DNA of 21,773 bases from Promethearchaeota archaeon (GTDB lineage: Archaea > Asgardarchaeota > Lokiarchaeia > Sigynarchaeales > SOKP01), in assembly GCA_019057975.1 (NCBI GenBank), contig JAHLWJ010000038.1, positions 1 through 21,773 of the forward strand, given 5' to 3'. Shown here piece after piece: positions 1-8,858 of this stretch. The notes below the pieces were generated by a model. That model had not been told where the DNA came from. It saw only the letters and a list, made by a program, of their open reading frames with translations, and made no database searches. Both the position numbers and the translations under genes were made by a program. Each line of letters opens with the position of its first letter. The first letter of the stretch is position 1.

Positions 1-3000
1 TATTCTCTTCAAATATTTCTTTTAGTCGATTCATTAAAGACTCAAGTCTGTTCAGGTTGCTTCTCGATTGTCCAACGAAAATTCTATCCATGTCAATTTT
101 ACCAGAAGTTTCATCGTAGCCAGTATCTTTAAGATATCTTTTGAACAACTTAATAATTTCTTCCACATCTTCTTTATTTACCTTATCTCTTAGAGCCATT
201 TTTGCATGTGCTTCATTTAATCTTACAAGAGCATCTAAATTTCTAGCTAAAATCGAAATAATCGCATCTTCACTATCATATTGATTTCTTAAATCTAAAT
301 AAAAGCTTTTTATTCGTTCTTTAGCCTCATCAGTAAGGATAGGATGACATGTTCTTCGGGCATATTTAATGTATTTTTTGAGAAGCTCACCAGGGATAGG
401 GGCTAAACTCTCACTTATATCTTCAAAATTCTCTTCTGGTTTAATCATTGAATTTTTTAAAATAAATTCTGCCATTTGGGCATCTTCTGATGGGTTGGGT
501 CTATCCACAACAACAAAAATTAGATCAAAGCGAGATAAGAGGGATGGAGGTAAACGTATATTTTGAGTAGGAGTTTTATATCTATCATATCTTCCAGAAT
601 GTGGGTTAGCTGCCGCAATTATTGCAGTTTGAGCTTTCAATGTAGCAACTATACCTGCTTTAGCTATACTTACCGTGTTATGTAGAACAATTCCTTGGCT
701 AATAAATGTATGATTCGGTTCTACTGTTATATCATAGACCCATGGTGTATAATTCTTTCCTTTATTTTGGATACACTTAATTTTCTTAATTCTATCCCAA
801 CAAATGTCTGATTCTAATAAGGAATTTAAATAGTTGATTTCTTCATCAATTTCTTTTATTTTAGTTTTAAGAGAGGAAACGATCTCTAATCTAAATTTTT
901 CCCTCTGTTTTTTATCATATCCTCCTCTTTCATAATAATCAATATTACTTCGATTAAGACCAGCGATTTGGGCTAAATTTTCCTGAGAATACCCCGTTTC
1001 ATTTCTAATTTCTTTAATATCAATATTTTTATCAAGTATTTTTATAATTTTTAAGAATTTATGTTTGATTAGAGCTAGCTCTTTTTGAAAAACATTGCGA
1101 GTAATTCCATGATTTTCTTTTAAATGTCGATGGAAATATCCATCGTAAGTAATAGCTAATTTATGCTTAAGATTAATAATCATTTCAATTATTGAATTTG
1201 GAAATATATCATGATGATGTGTTTTGGGTGCATCAGGCTTAATTAGATTTCTGATTTTTTTAATTCTATGATCATCATCTTGTACAATCTCTTCATAGAA
1301 TCGAATTAATGACTGTGCACGAATGTAGACTTTATAGGAATCATTATACTTATCATAAGTAATTCGAGAGTGAATTCCTAATTTCAAGAGCAAATCTTGA
1401 TAATCAACACATAAACCTTTAGAAGCAGTTCGATAGCATATCGCTGTAGATTCTACACTTCCATCACCTTTAAAAGCACTAATTAAGAATTCCTTGATTA
1501 TCTTACGACTGCTTGATAATATTTTATTTGGTACGCGTTTAAATTTTGAGATTGTCATAACTTCTGGAAAATTCTCTATCATCCATTCATACAAATTAAT
1601 TGATATGTATCTTAGTGTTTTTAATCCATCATCCCTTTCATTTATAGAAGGTTCAATAATGAATACATCTTTCATCAATTTATAAAAATCTTTAAGTAAA
1701 ATGTCATCCATATTTGAAAATCCCATTTCTGCTCCAGAGCCTTTATAACTATGGCCTTCACTAACTATATATCCGAGTAATCTTCCTAATTTAGGAGTTA
1801 AATGTCTTGGCATGGTTAATTTCTTAGCTAGCGGATGATTTGAACTATTATTATCATGTAGTTCAATAATATCACTTGAATTTGGTAAATATTTCGGTAT
1901 AGGGATGAAATCATCTTTAACACAATCTTTTGCACTAATACAGCTTAATATACCTTCTCGAAACGCGAATATTGGATGTTCGGGTGTAACTATTATTGAT
2001 CTTCCATTAGTAAATGTAATTTTATAAAAACAGTTAGGTGCTTTATGACGACTTACTCGATCTACGTTAGTCTTAAATATTTTCTTAAAGTCACATGTGA
2101 AAATTTTTAAATCATTAAATAGTAAAATTTCACAATCTTTACCAAATATTATTTTATCTTTATGTTGCTCCATTAAATTATTGATAAATTCTCCAATAAT
2201 AATTCGTCTACCATCTGCACTTAATATTTCAGTATTATAATGGTAAGATTGTTGTTCCATAGCTTCGTGTAGAGCTGAGCGATCTGCTGTATCCATTTTA
2301 TCGAATTCATCAATTGCTGCAACACCTCCATTAGCTAAGACGACAACACCAGCTTCAAGATTCATTTGTCCTGTATCGCTCTCCTTTATTACAGCAGCTG
2401 TAAGGCCAACACCTGTTGAACCTTTTCCAGAAGTATATAGTCCTCTTGGAGAAACTTCAACAGTTCCTTTTAAAATTTCGGACTTTCCTGTACCAGGATC
2501 ACCTACCACAAGAAAGTGAAGGTCTCCTCTTTTATAACCACCACCTGGTTTCTTTCTTCTTGTTCCTCCAAATAAACTTAAAGCACACGCCATTTTTAAT
2601 TGTTCACGACCATATATATTAGGACTAATTGATCGTGCGATTTTTTTTTGAATCATTGGTTCTTTTGACAATTCTTCAATTCTCTTTTTATCTTCCTTTG
2701 ATAACTCTACAATATCTTCACTTTTATCTTCAGGATCTATGAAATTGATATCGATAAAAGTTTTGAATAAAGTGGAATTGTAACTCTTTGTTGATTGAGC
2801 TAAAACAGATTTAAATATGCCCATTACCTTTAATCTGTCTCCAGGTCTAACTGTATCAACTAAATCATGGGTTAAAATTGCTTGAACTGATCTTGGAATT
2901 CTCCCTGGTGGCAAATCTTCAGGAATTTCTTGGAGCATAATGCTTTGCCAATCAATAAATTCTGAATTTTTTGATATAAGTCTGAAATCTGATTGGGCTT

Positions 3001-3526
3001 TAGCTTTACAACGTTTATCAATACAAAAATTAGGCCACTTAATTCTTGAAGTTAGTTGAATTACCTCAAATTGGCCCCCACATTGCGCACATTCAAAAGT
3101 AGCTTTGACTAATTTTGGCCTGATAGTTGAACACCTAACCAAAATTCCTTTTGACCAAATAAGATTATCTATATTTTTTGCTCTTAGACCTCTTAGATGT
3201 GTAAATAAGGGGCATTTTTCATCTTTAGTTGCTACCCTAACAAAACTATCTTGATCATTTAATACTGTTCCTTGAAATTTCAAAATATTTTTGAATGCCT
3301 CTACGGCATCCTCCAATAAGACTTCAGGATCTTCTTTTAGTTTCTCTGCAATTTGAGGGTCAAATGCTAATAAATCCTCATAAAAGATAATTAAAGTATT
3401 TCCTCCTTTGGAAAAAATATCGTTAATTTGATCCAGATATTTATATTCTCCAGGTTTTTCTTGAAATAACCGATAAAAATCTTCAAACTTCTGAATTTTG
3501 TTTATTGGTATTGTAGGATTAGTCAA
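1..3526 (-). CDS. mcm: Replicative DNA helicase MCM, intein-containing, C-terminus cut by window edge
   Basis: Hexameric replicative helicase that unwinds DNA ahead of the archaeal fork. The frame is open from a TTG start at 3526 to the left edge, giving about 1175 visible residues. A TGA eight codons upstream limits the start, and TTG is the only standard start codon between it and the conserved region. It places 12 residues before the first conserved N-terminal helix, as expected. The N-terminal domain has a zinc-binding set (CAQC at about 146-149, then CIDKRC). Walker A is GDPGTGKS at about 342-349, followed by the Walker B motif AIDEFD and HEAMEQQ. The reading frame is then interrupted by an intein (677-2248) and resumes with TVSIAKAGI, sensor-1 AAANP and the arginine-finger region LLSRFD. 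Without the intein about 651 residues are visible, so perhaps 40-70 C-terminal residues (winged helix) lie outside. No Shine-Dalgarno site is visible. The gene is interrupted by an intein but not broken. Confidence 0.95.
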   Translation of the reverse strand, partial: MTNPTIPINKIQKFEDFYRLFQEKPGEYKYLDQINDIFSKGGNTLIIFYEDLLAFDPQIAEKLKEDPEVLLEDAVEAFKNILKFQGTVLNDQDSFVRVATKDEKCPLFTHLRGLRAKNIDNLIWSKGILVRCSTIRPKLVKATFECAQCGGQFEVIQLTSRIKWPNFCIDKRCKAKAQSDFRLISKNSEFIDWQSIMLQEIPEDLPPGRIPRSVQAILTHDLVDTVRPGDRLKVMGIFKSVLAQSTKSYNSTLFKTFIDINFIDPEDKSEDIVELSKEDKKRIEELSKEPMIQKKIARSISPNIYGREQLKMACALSLFGGTRRKKPGGGYKRGDLHFLVVGDPGTGKSEILKGTVEVSPRGLYTSGKGSTGVGLTAAVIKESDTGQMNLEAGVVVLANGGVAAIDEFDKMDTADRSALHEAMEQQSYHYNTEILSADGRRIIIGEFINNLMEQHKDKIIFGKDCEILLFNDLKIFTCDFKKIFKTNVDRVSRHKAPNCFYKITFTNGRSIIVTPEHPIFAFREGILSCISAKDCVKDDFIPIPKYLPNSSDIIELHDNNSSNHPLAKKLTMPRHLTPKLGRLLGYIVSEGHSYKGSGAEMGFSNMDDILLKDFYKLMKDVFIIEPSINERDDGLKTLRYISINLYEWMIENFPEVMTISKFKRVPNKILSSSRKIIKEFLISAFKGDGSVESTAICYRTASKGLCVDYQDLLLKLGIHSRITYDKYNDSYKVYIRAQSLIRFYEEIVQDDDHRIKKIRNLIKPDAPKTHHHDIFPNSIIEMIINLKHKLAITYDGYFHRHLKENHGITRNVFQKELALIKHKFLKIIKILDKNIDIKEIRNETGYSQENLAQIAGLNRSNIDYYERGGYDKKQREKFRLEIVSSLKTKIKEIDEEINYLNSLLESDICWDRIKKIKCIQNKGKNYTPWVYDITVEPNHTFISQGIVLHNTVSIAKAGIVATLKAQTAIIAAANPHSGRYDRYKTPTQNIRLPPSLLSRFDLIFVVVDRPNPSEDAQMAEFILKNSMIKPEENFEDISESLAPIPGELLKKYIKYARRTCHPILTDEAKERIKSFYLDLRNQYDSEDAIISILARNLDALVRLNEAHAKMALRDKVNKEDVEEIIKLFKRYLKDTGYDETSGKIDMDRIFVGQSRSNLNRLESLMNRLKEIFEEN
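677..2248 (-). mobile_element. Intein (524 aa) with LAGLIDADG-type homing endonuclease inside MCM
   Basis: Self-splicing protein element inserted between HEAMEQQ and TVSIAKAGI, just after the Walker B region of MCM. Splice residues are all present: Ser1 at 2246-2248, the C-terminal pair His523-Asn524 in VLHN (677-682), and Thr as the first C-extein residue. Block B is TPEHPIF at about residues 88-94. The two endonuclease dodecapeptide blocks are LGRLLGYIVSEG (about 154-165, acidic residue E164) and FLISAFKGDGSV (about 254-265, acidic residue D262). Block H is near 283-296 and block F is YDITVEPNHTFIS (about 505-517). The element is in frame at both ends, so splicing and DNA cleavage both look intact. 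Residues about 408-445 form an XRE-like helix-turn-helix, an extra DNA-binding module. Insertion at this conserved MCM site is known for other archaeal MCM/CDC21 inteins as far as I recall; the exact allele name was not checked. Confidence 0.95.
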
Positions 3527-3568
3527 TGGGATAGTCGTATTAAATCACTTCAATTTTGATTATTCGAA

Positions 3569-3576
3569 TATTTAAT
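3569..3576 (-). promoter_or_regulatory. Possible TATA box for mcm
   Basis: The minus strand reads ATTAAATA in an AT-rich stretch about 45 bases before the TTG start of mcm. If transcription starts about 26 bases downstream, the leader would be about 20 bases. The gap 3527-3710 between mcm and the HEAT-repeat gene contains nothing else I can recognise. AT-richness makes chance matches likely. Confidence 0.3.
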
Positions 3577-3710
3577 TTATTTATTTTATGTTATTTTAAT
3601 GCTGATATTAAGGGATAGGTTATTAAACTGTGAATAAATCAATTAATTTAAAAAATATATGAGAGAAAAGATTTAGTAATGCCTTATTTTAAAGAATTGG
3701 ATTTGATCTT

Positions 3711-6700
3711 TTACCCATCTTTTAGTTTTTGCAAAGTGCTGCATATAATTGGATCTTGACTCATTTCACATCGAATTTTTAATAGTGAAATTACTCTTTT
3801 TCTAGTTTTTTCATCTTCGTACATTGCTGTACGACCTAAAATTAAAGCAATCGACCGCTGAATTTCAATTGAACCTTCATCACTTAAGTTTTTTAAAAGC
3901 TTTGATAATATTTGATTCATTCCTACTTCTTGAATTATTTTTACAAGACTATTGATTGTACTCGTCCTTACTTCTTGTATATTATCACCCAATAATTCAA
4001 TAATTTCATCAAAAATCTCATTAACCTGACTACTATAAATATTTAACAAATTAGCTGAAGCTTCTCTAACTTTAGGATCTCCGCTTGTTAAGCATTTGAC
4101 TAGAATTTCAAACGGTACGTAAGTTTCATCAACTTCTTCTATTTTAGATAAAATAATCAGTGCGGATCTGAGAACCCAGCTTTGTTCACTCCCAAGTAAG
4201 GATGCAAGTTTCTCGATAATATTCTTTTTATCTTCAATATGTTCAATTAGATTCCCCAAACTCGAAACTGCTGCTTCTCTAACAATCCATTCCTCATCCA
4301 CTAACGCTATATTTATTAATGCATCCGCTACGGTCAATGGATTTCTATATCCGATAAAACCAAGTATTTTTGTATTTGTTTCACGTATGAAAGAATCTGA
4401 ATCTGATAAATAATCAATTATTGTCTTTAGGGGTATGATTTCTGGTGATACTGCTGCAATTTCTAGTAATGATTTAAAAAGTACAATCTGTACGGAGGAT
4501 TCTTGTTGAATAATTGATTGCATGAACTCAGATATTAAAGGTTTTACAAAGTTTGAATCCTTTTTTGCAATTTTTGAAATTAATTTAGAGGCTTCTTTTT
4601 TTAATTGCTTATTTTTTTCTTTCTGTAAGATATTGAATATTGGATTAACGTTAATGCTACTAGTTATTTCATCAACTAAACCATCTAAAGAAGCAACTAC
4701 ATTTAGCTTAACATCGTTATTCTCATTTTCCAAGAATCCAATTAATTTGTGAATTAAGTTTATGTGATTATTTTTACCAATTTTGATAAAAGTTTTAGCA
4801 ACTATCCCTTTTGTTATATAACCAGCAACATCAGGGATTTTAATTAAATTTTGAATTATTAAATCTGGATTAGCATAATAATTTTCAACTAAAATATTTG
4901 AAATATTTGTCTTTAATTGCTCATTCTCAAATTTAATAAATATCAATAAAGTTGTTAAGATTTTTTCAGGATTGTATTTCCACAGTCTCCCAAGTAAAGT
5001 TAAAGTGGTAATTAATGTTTCAATATTATCTGGATCAATGTTATTTATTATTTCATCCAAATCTAGTTGATTTGGTTCTTCTTCATAATATTTTATGAGT
5101 GCTAAGATTGCTGAATTTCTGACATTTTTATCATAATCAGTTAATCCCTCAAGGAGCGGTAAAAATGGAATTTTATTTTTCTTAAATTTTCCAACCCTTG
5201 CTAAGATATTAAAAATTGACCCTCTTACTAAACCTGAAGGATCCTTCATTAAGGAGATAATTTTTGATACAATTTTTTCATTGAATTCTACTTTACTAAG
5301 GTTTTCCAAATTCTTAATTGCCGCTGCTCTTATCTCATCGTTAGGACTAAAGATTTTATTAATAATTATGGCCTCGGGAAGTTTAAGAGAAGATTCTGCA
5401 AAAATTTTAAGAATTTCGATTTGAATTGTGCTATTTGGATCGTCTATTAATTTCTTAAAGGTTAATTCTGAAATTAAATCCTTATCGTTGTTTAATAATT
5501 TTGAAAAAAGTTTTAATCCTAAAAATTTCAATCTCCATTCTGTATCATATATTAGATTAAGAACTGTGTCTTTAGGTATATTTTCAATAAATTTATTATC
5601 TGTTTTTATTAAGGATCTTAATATGGGGACATTTTTATCATAGTTAGGAGATTCTAATGATTCTATTATCCAAGGAAGTATGGTATCTGGAACATCCTTC
5701 TCAAGTTGCTCAAAAATTTGATAACAGATTCTTCTTGAATTGAAACTATTATCACATATTCCATCCAATATTGAATTTTTAAATTTCCAATCATTAAGAT
5801 CTATTTCTGACTTAAGTGGTATTCGTTCAAACATTAATAATAATGTCTCTTCTGCATGTTTTCTAATGTTAGGATCAGGATTTTTAATGAAATTAAATAA
5901 TGGAATAGGATCAAAGGTTTGTCCACATTCAGAAATTTTTGAATATTTAATATTTTTTAGAAAATCACTTTTCCGAGCCAATAAGAAGTAGGATGTAAAT
6001 ATTATTAATACGATCTCTTCAATAACCGCAGCCCATGCAAACATTAAATGATTATCATTAGTTACTATTTGATTGGTAATTTTCCATAAATTAAATGTAT
6101 AAAATAATTTATTAGGATTTACAATTAAAAAATTAACAAGGACATTGATGCCTATGGATGCCATTAAATAAGCAGCAAAGTAAATGTCAATCCCTCGATA
6201 CTTTATTTTCCTACCCCAAAAACGAGTAAAGTAACCAATTATCCCAAAAAATAAGGTAACAAAGACAAAAGCAGAAGACATTGTTGACACAGCTAAAGAA
6301 CCTGTAAAAAAGAAAGCAATAGTTTGAAATAAAGAAATCCATGCCCATACAAATACAAATAACATTAATCCTAAAACTATATAAGGACCTGGATCTGAAA
6401 GAAATTGTTTCATCCCTCTCCTACGGTCTTCAAAATTTAGAAAAATAGATCTATTTATATAAGGGATATGATAATAGGCATTAGAAATTCCTGCTATATA
6501 TCCCTTTGAACCATAGAATGTTAGTATCATTAAAGGATATATTAGCATCCAAGTAATCCATATCATTATAAATGGTAACCCAATTATTGATAATAGAATT
6601 GGCGGAAGGATGAATATAAATATGTAGAAAAACAAGGCAATTAATATTGCTATTGCTTTTGTTTTGAATCTATTAATTAATTTTAAACTAATAAATCTGT

Positions 6701-7064
6701 GAAATGGGGTTAATCCCTCATCAGTTTCTTTACTTAGGGCAATAAAAAGAAAATCTATTAGAGGATAAACTGTTATGTATATTAAGCAAGAGACAAATGG
6801 TATTAGCAAAACTAAAGGATGTATATCTGGTGGAGTTATTTTCCAAAACTTTGGTGTTTTTACAGCAAAAATAAAGGCTACAGCAATAACTACCAAAACA
6901 GCTAAACTAAAAATAAGACCATAGATGATACATTGAAATCTATCTTTATTACTGAATTCTCCTTTTTTTACTAAAGCAACCTGCCGATAAATAAGATAGA
7001 ATCCAATTGTAAAAAATATTAGAAAAATTATTAGGAGGATTATTTCTACAATCAAAATTTTCAC
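3711..7064 (-). CDS. Membrane-anchored HEAT-repeat protein, function unknown
   Basis: 1117 residues in two parts. Residues 1-365 are very hydrophobic, with about nine predicted membrane helices (roughly 3-25, 45-69, 82-110, 135-160, 162-184, 228-252, 255-280, 293-315, 340-363). Residues about 385-1117 are a long run of paired helices with the HEAT pattern. Examples are IRAAAIKNLENLSKV, VREAAVSSLGNLIEH, VREASANLLNIYSS and VRTSTINSLVKII, spaced about 35-40 residues apart, or roughly 18-20 repeats. Such solenoids bind proteins, so this is probably a membrane platform with a large cytoplasmic scaffold. I do not recognise the membrane part as a known transporter. The start is GTG at 7064 (MKILIVEII); no Shine-Dalgarno site is visible, and a TATAAAAG-like sequence sits unusually close to it. 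It lies on the same strand as mcm with a 184-base gap, so co-transcription is uncertain. Confidence 0.8.
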   Translation of the reverse strand: MKILIVEIILLIIFLIFFTIGFYLIYRQVALVKKGEFSNKDRFQCIIYGLIFSLAVLVVIAVAFIFAVKTPKFWKITPPDIHPLVLLIPFVSCLIYITVYPLIDFLFIALSKETDEGLTPFHRFISLKLINRFKTKAIAILIALFFYIFIFILPPILLSIIGLPFIMIWITWMLIYPLMILTFYGSKGYIAGISNAYYHIPYINRSIFLNFEDRRRGMKQFLSDPGPYIVLGLMLFVFVWAWISLFQTIAFFFTGSLAVSTMSSAFVFVTLFFGIIGYFTRFWGRKIKYRGIDIYFAAYLMASIGINVLVNFLIVNPNKLFYTFNLWKITNQIVTNDNHLMFAWAAVIEEIVLIIFTSYFLLARKSDFLKNIKYSKISECGQTFDPIPLFNFIKNPDPNIRKHAEETLLLMFERIPLKSEIDLNDWKFKNSILDGICDNSFNSRRICYQIFEQLEKDVPDTILPWIIESLESPNYDKNVPILRSLIKTDNKFIENIPKDTVLNLIYDTEWRLKFLGLKLFSKLLNNDKDLISELTFKKLIDDPNSTIQIEILKIFAESSLKLPEAIIINKIFSPNDEIRAAAIKNLENLSKVEFNEKIVSKIISLMKDPSGLVRGSIFNILARVGKFKKNKIPFLPLLEGLTDYDKNVRNSAILALIKYYEEEPNQLDLDEIINNIDPDNIETLITTLTLLGRLWKYNPEKILTTLLIFIKFENEQLKTNISNILVENYYANPDLIIQNLIKIPDVAGYITKGIVAKTFIKIGKNNHINLIHKLIGFLENENNDVKLNVVASLDGLVDEITSSINVNPIFNILQKEKNKQLKKEASKLISKIAKKDSNFVKPLISEFMQSIIQQESSVQIVLFKSLLEIAAVSPEIIPLKTIIDYLSDSDSFIRETNTKILGFIGYRNPLTVADALINIALVDEEWIVREAAVSSLGNLIEHIEDKKNIIEKLASLLGSEQSWVLRSALIILSKIEEVDETYVPFEILVKCLTSGDPKVREASANLLNIYSSQVNEIFDEIIELLGDNIQEVRTSTINSLVKIIQEVGMNQILSKLLKNLSDEGSIEIQRSIALILGRTAMYEDEKTRKRVISLLKIRCEMSQDPIICSTLQKLKDG

Positions 7065-7127
7065 AAACTTTTATAGAATATCAATAAATTAATATGAAGT
7101 TTATTTCTCTTGTATTACCTTTGTATA

Positions 7128-7136
7128 ATATATAAA
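7128..7136 (+). promoter_or_regulatory. TATA box for the GINS-like gene
   Basis: ATATATAAA is centred about 28 bases before the GTG at 7160, the distance expected for a leaderless archaeal transcript. The 95-base gap 7065-7159 is shared by the two divergent genes and must hold both promoters. A weaker ATTAATTTA (about 7084-7092, minus strand) could serve the HEAT-repeat gene. Confidence 0.5.
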
Positions 7137-7159
7137 GTTTTTATAATTTAATAAATCTG

Positions 7160-7732
7160 GTGATAAAAATATTGGAAAACATTAAAGAACTCTTTACAAA
7201 TTCATTAAATAGAATAAATTTTATGTTTAAGAACGAAAAAATCACTACTGAGTGCATTAAAAGTTATGATGGGTTCACATTCTTAGGAGAATCTTTTGGA
7301 CCTTACGAGAAAGGGAAAAAATATAAATTAAAGTTGTTTTCTGCTATTCCTTTTATTGAAAATGATATTTTAGAGATTATACAATTAGAAAAGTGCGATA
7401 ATGTCGATGTTCAACGATATGCTATTAGTGAAAGAGATGATCAAAAATTAATTCAAACAGACGATATTTTTTTCTTAAACAAAATTAAGGAATTCAAGCA
7501 ATTCATGGCAGAAGATATTAAAAAAAAAAATAAACCCCAGATAAATCTAGATCGATATAATTCATATTCATTGAGTATTCTTGATAATCGATTGTTAAAG
7601 GTATTGAAGCTAGCAAAAACAGAATTGTCTCTAAATGATGAAAGAAGGCTATCATTCTCTGAGAAGTTACTTTTTGAACTTCTGTATAATCTTATTAAAC
7701 ATTGGAGAAATTTTTTTATAAATTATGAATAA
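7160..7732 (+). CDS. GINS-like DNA replication factor (probable Gins23-type subunit)
   Basis: 190 residues. Residues about 38-75 resemble the small beta-rich GINS B domain: a GPY.KGKKYKL.LFSAIPF stretch that fits the Psf2/Psf3-type pattern of G-P, basic turn, L and hydrophobic strand. Residues about 105-190 are helical and end with SFSEKLLFELLYNLIKHW, typical of the GINS A domain. The B-before-A order is that of archaeal Gins23 (Psf2/Psf3 type) and not Gins15. GINS joins MCM and the RecJ/Cdc45-like protein in the archaeal replicative helicase, and mcm lies on the other side of the HEAT-repeat gene, which supports the call. The start is GTG at 7160, with a TATA box at leaderless distance. The gene converges with pyrE (33-base gap). 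A short T-run near 7741-7745 may help termination. The assignment rests on pattern resemblance only. Confidence 0.6.
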   Translation: MIKILENIKELFTNSLNRINFMFKNEKITTECIKSYDGFTFLGESFGPYEKGKKYKLKLFSAIPFIENDILEIIQLEKCDNVDVQRYAISERDDQKLIQTDDIFFLNKIKEFKQFMAEDIKKKNKPQINLDRYNSYSLSILDNRLLKVLKLAKTELSLNDERRLSFSEKLLFELLYNLIKHWRNFFINYE

Positions 7733-7764
7733 AATCTGAGTTTTTGAGAGTATTATTTATTTCT

Positions 7765-8442
7765 TTAAACTTTAGACATTTTAATTTCTTTAGTTCCATA
7801 CTTCTTAAAGTATGCTTCGATTTTTGAGGCAATACTTTTATCAGGCTTAAGATATGGAATGATATCTATGGCATTACTCATTGCATGATAAGGTACACCT
7901 TTTTCGTTTACTGCATTTTCCACGCTTTTCTTATCCTCTCTTAATTCGTTTCTATTAGTAAGACCAATTGCTGCTATGATTGGTACATCAATTTGATTTA
8001 ATTTATCAATAGTTTCAATTAAAGATCCTCCTGTAGTCGTAACATCTTCTAAAATAATAACTTTTCCCTTAGGTATCCCTAAGAAAAATTTATCTTTCGG
8101 ATCACCATGCTCTTTTGGTTTAGCTCTCCCCATTGATAAGATATACGTCCCCTTTTTGTAATTGGGTTGATCTTTTGCCCATTTGTATTGACAAATGATT
8201 CCGAGCTTTGTAGCGCCTTCTGGCACTCCATAAAAGCAATCAGGTTTTAAACCTAAGTATTTCACAAACGCGATAATATAATTAGTTAAAAGATCAATTG
8301 AGTGTACGTCTTCAGCGACATTTCTCCAATTTACATACCAGTATGATCGTCTACCAGATTTTAATCTTATAGGTTCTTTAAAGAATCCAACTATATTTTG
8401 GCTTATTATAAATTTATAAAAATTATCTTTATTCCATTTCAT
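7765..8442 (-). CDS. pyrE: Orotate phosphoribosyltransferase
   Basis: Makes orotidine 5'-monophosphate from orotate and PRPP, the fifth step of UMP synthesis, in the cytoplasm. At 225 residues it is near the usual length. The N-terminal LKSGRRSYWYVN matches the orotate-side motif (usually SGR.S..Y..). GVPEGATKLG (about 72-81) is the PP-binding turn. RAKPKEHG (about 106-113) is the flexible catalytic loop with its K-x-H-G pattern. VIILEDVTTTGGS (about 128-140) is the PRPP-binding motif. The C-terminal ~40 residues extend slightly past the core. It starts at ATG 8442, 23 bases after the stop of the preceding 130-residue gene, with no Shine-Dalgarno site, so it is the last gene of the topoisomerase VI operon. 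A catalytically similar PRPP enzyme is the only alternative. Confidence 0.88.
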   Translation of the reverse strand: MKWNKDNFYKFIISQNIVGFFKEPIRLKSGRRSYWYVNWRNVAEDVHSIDLLTNYIIAFVKYLGLKPDCFYGVPEGATKLGIICQYKWAKDQPNYKKGTYILSMGRAKPKEHGDPKDKFFLGIPKGKVIILEDVTTTGGSLIETIDKLNQIDVPIIAAIGLTNRNELREDKKSVENAVNEKGVPYHAMSNAIDIIPYLKPDKSIASKIEAYFKKYGTKEIKMSKV

Positions 8443-8465
8443 AGGAATTCAAGTTCAATTTATTT

Positions 8466-8858
8466 TCAACTTACTAAATTATTAAGAATTCTTTGTGCAT
8501 GTGCTGCTATTGTTTTATTAGTGTTTTTAGTTAGATTTTCTAGTAGGGATTGTATTGGATTTATTGCTCCTACATTAGTTTCTGAGAGGCTTTCAAAGGA
8601 AGAAAGGATGGAAATAATAGTATCTTGAGTAGCACCATCAAAAGCTTCTTTTATATTAGGAATAGCTAAGTTAGTTAAAATATCATCAAGATAATTAGAA
8701 ATTTCCCCTTCTACTTTTGCATCTCGATAACTTTTAAGTCTACTTCGTACGTCTTCAACAAATTTTAGGGGTAATTCAATTGGCCAATTTAGTATTTTTT
8801 CCTTATCAATTAATTGAACAACACCCCCATCCTTTTTCCGAAAAATTCTTATATCCAA
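8466..8858 (-). CDS. Unrecognised 130-residue protein coupled to top6A
   Basis: I do not recognise this protein. It begins with TTG at 8858, overlapping the last 10 bases of top6A; no other ATG, GTG or TTG lies in frame in the first part, so the start is fairly secure by elimination. The N-terminal ~20 residues are strand-like and basic (MDIRIFRKKDGG). The rest is predicted helical, and the last 30 residues (LLENLTKN, IAAHAQRILNNLV) resemble a single HEAT-like helical pair. It has no cysteines, membrane segment or signal peptide. Translational coupling to the topoisomerase VI A subunit and its place between top6A and pyrE suggest a role alongside the topoisomerase, but nothing in the sequence shows the activity. 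Confidence 0.75.
   Translation of the reverse strand: MDIRIFRKKDGGVVQLIDKEKILNWPIELPLKFVEDVRSRLKSYRDAKVEGEISNYLDDILTNLAIPNIKEAFDGATQDTIISILSSFESLSETNVGAINPIQSLLENLTKNTNKTIAAHAQRILNNLVS

Noticed and set aside
677..2248. A stand-alone homing endonuclease gene or a disruption of mcm
   Set aside because: The frame is continuous with mcm at both ends and the splice-junction residues are complete, so it is an intein and mcm is not a pseudogene.
7067..7076. TATAAAAG-like sequence as the promoter of the HEAT-repeat gene
   Set aside because: It is only 3-12 bases from the GTG start; a TATA box there would place transcription start inside the coding region.
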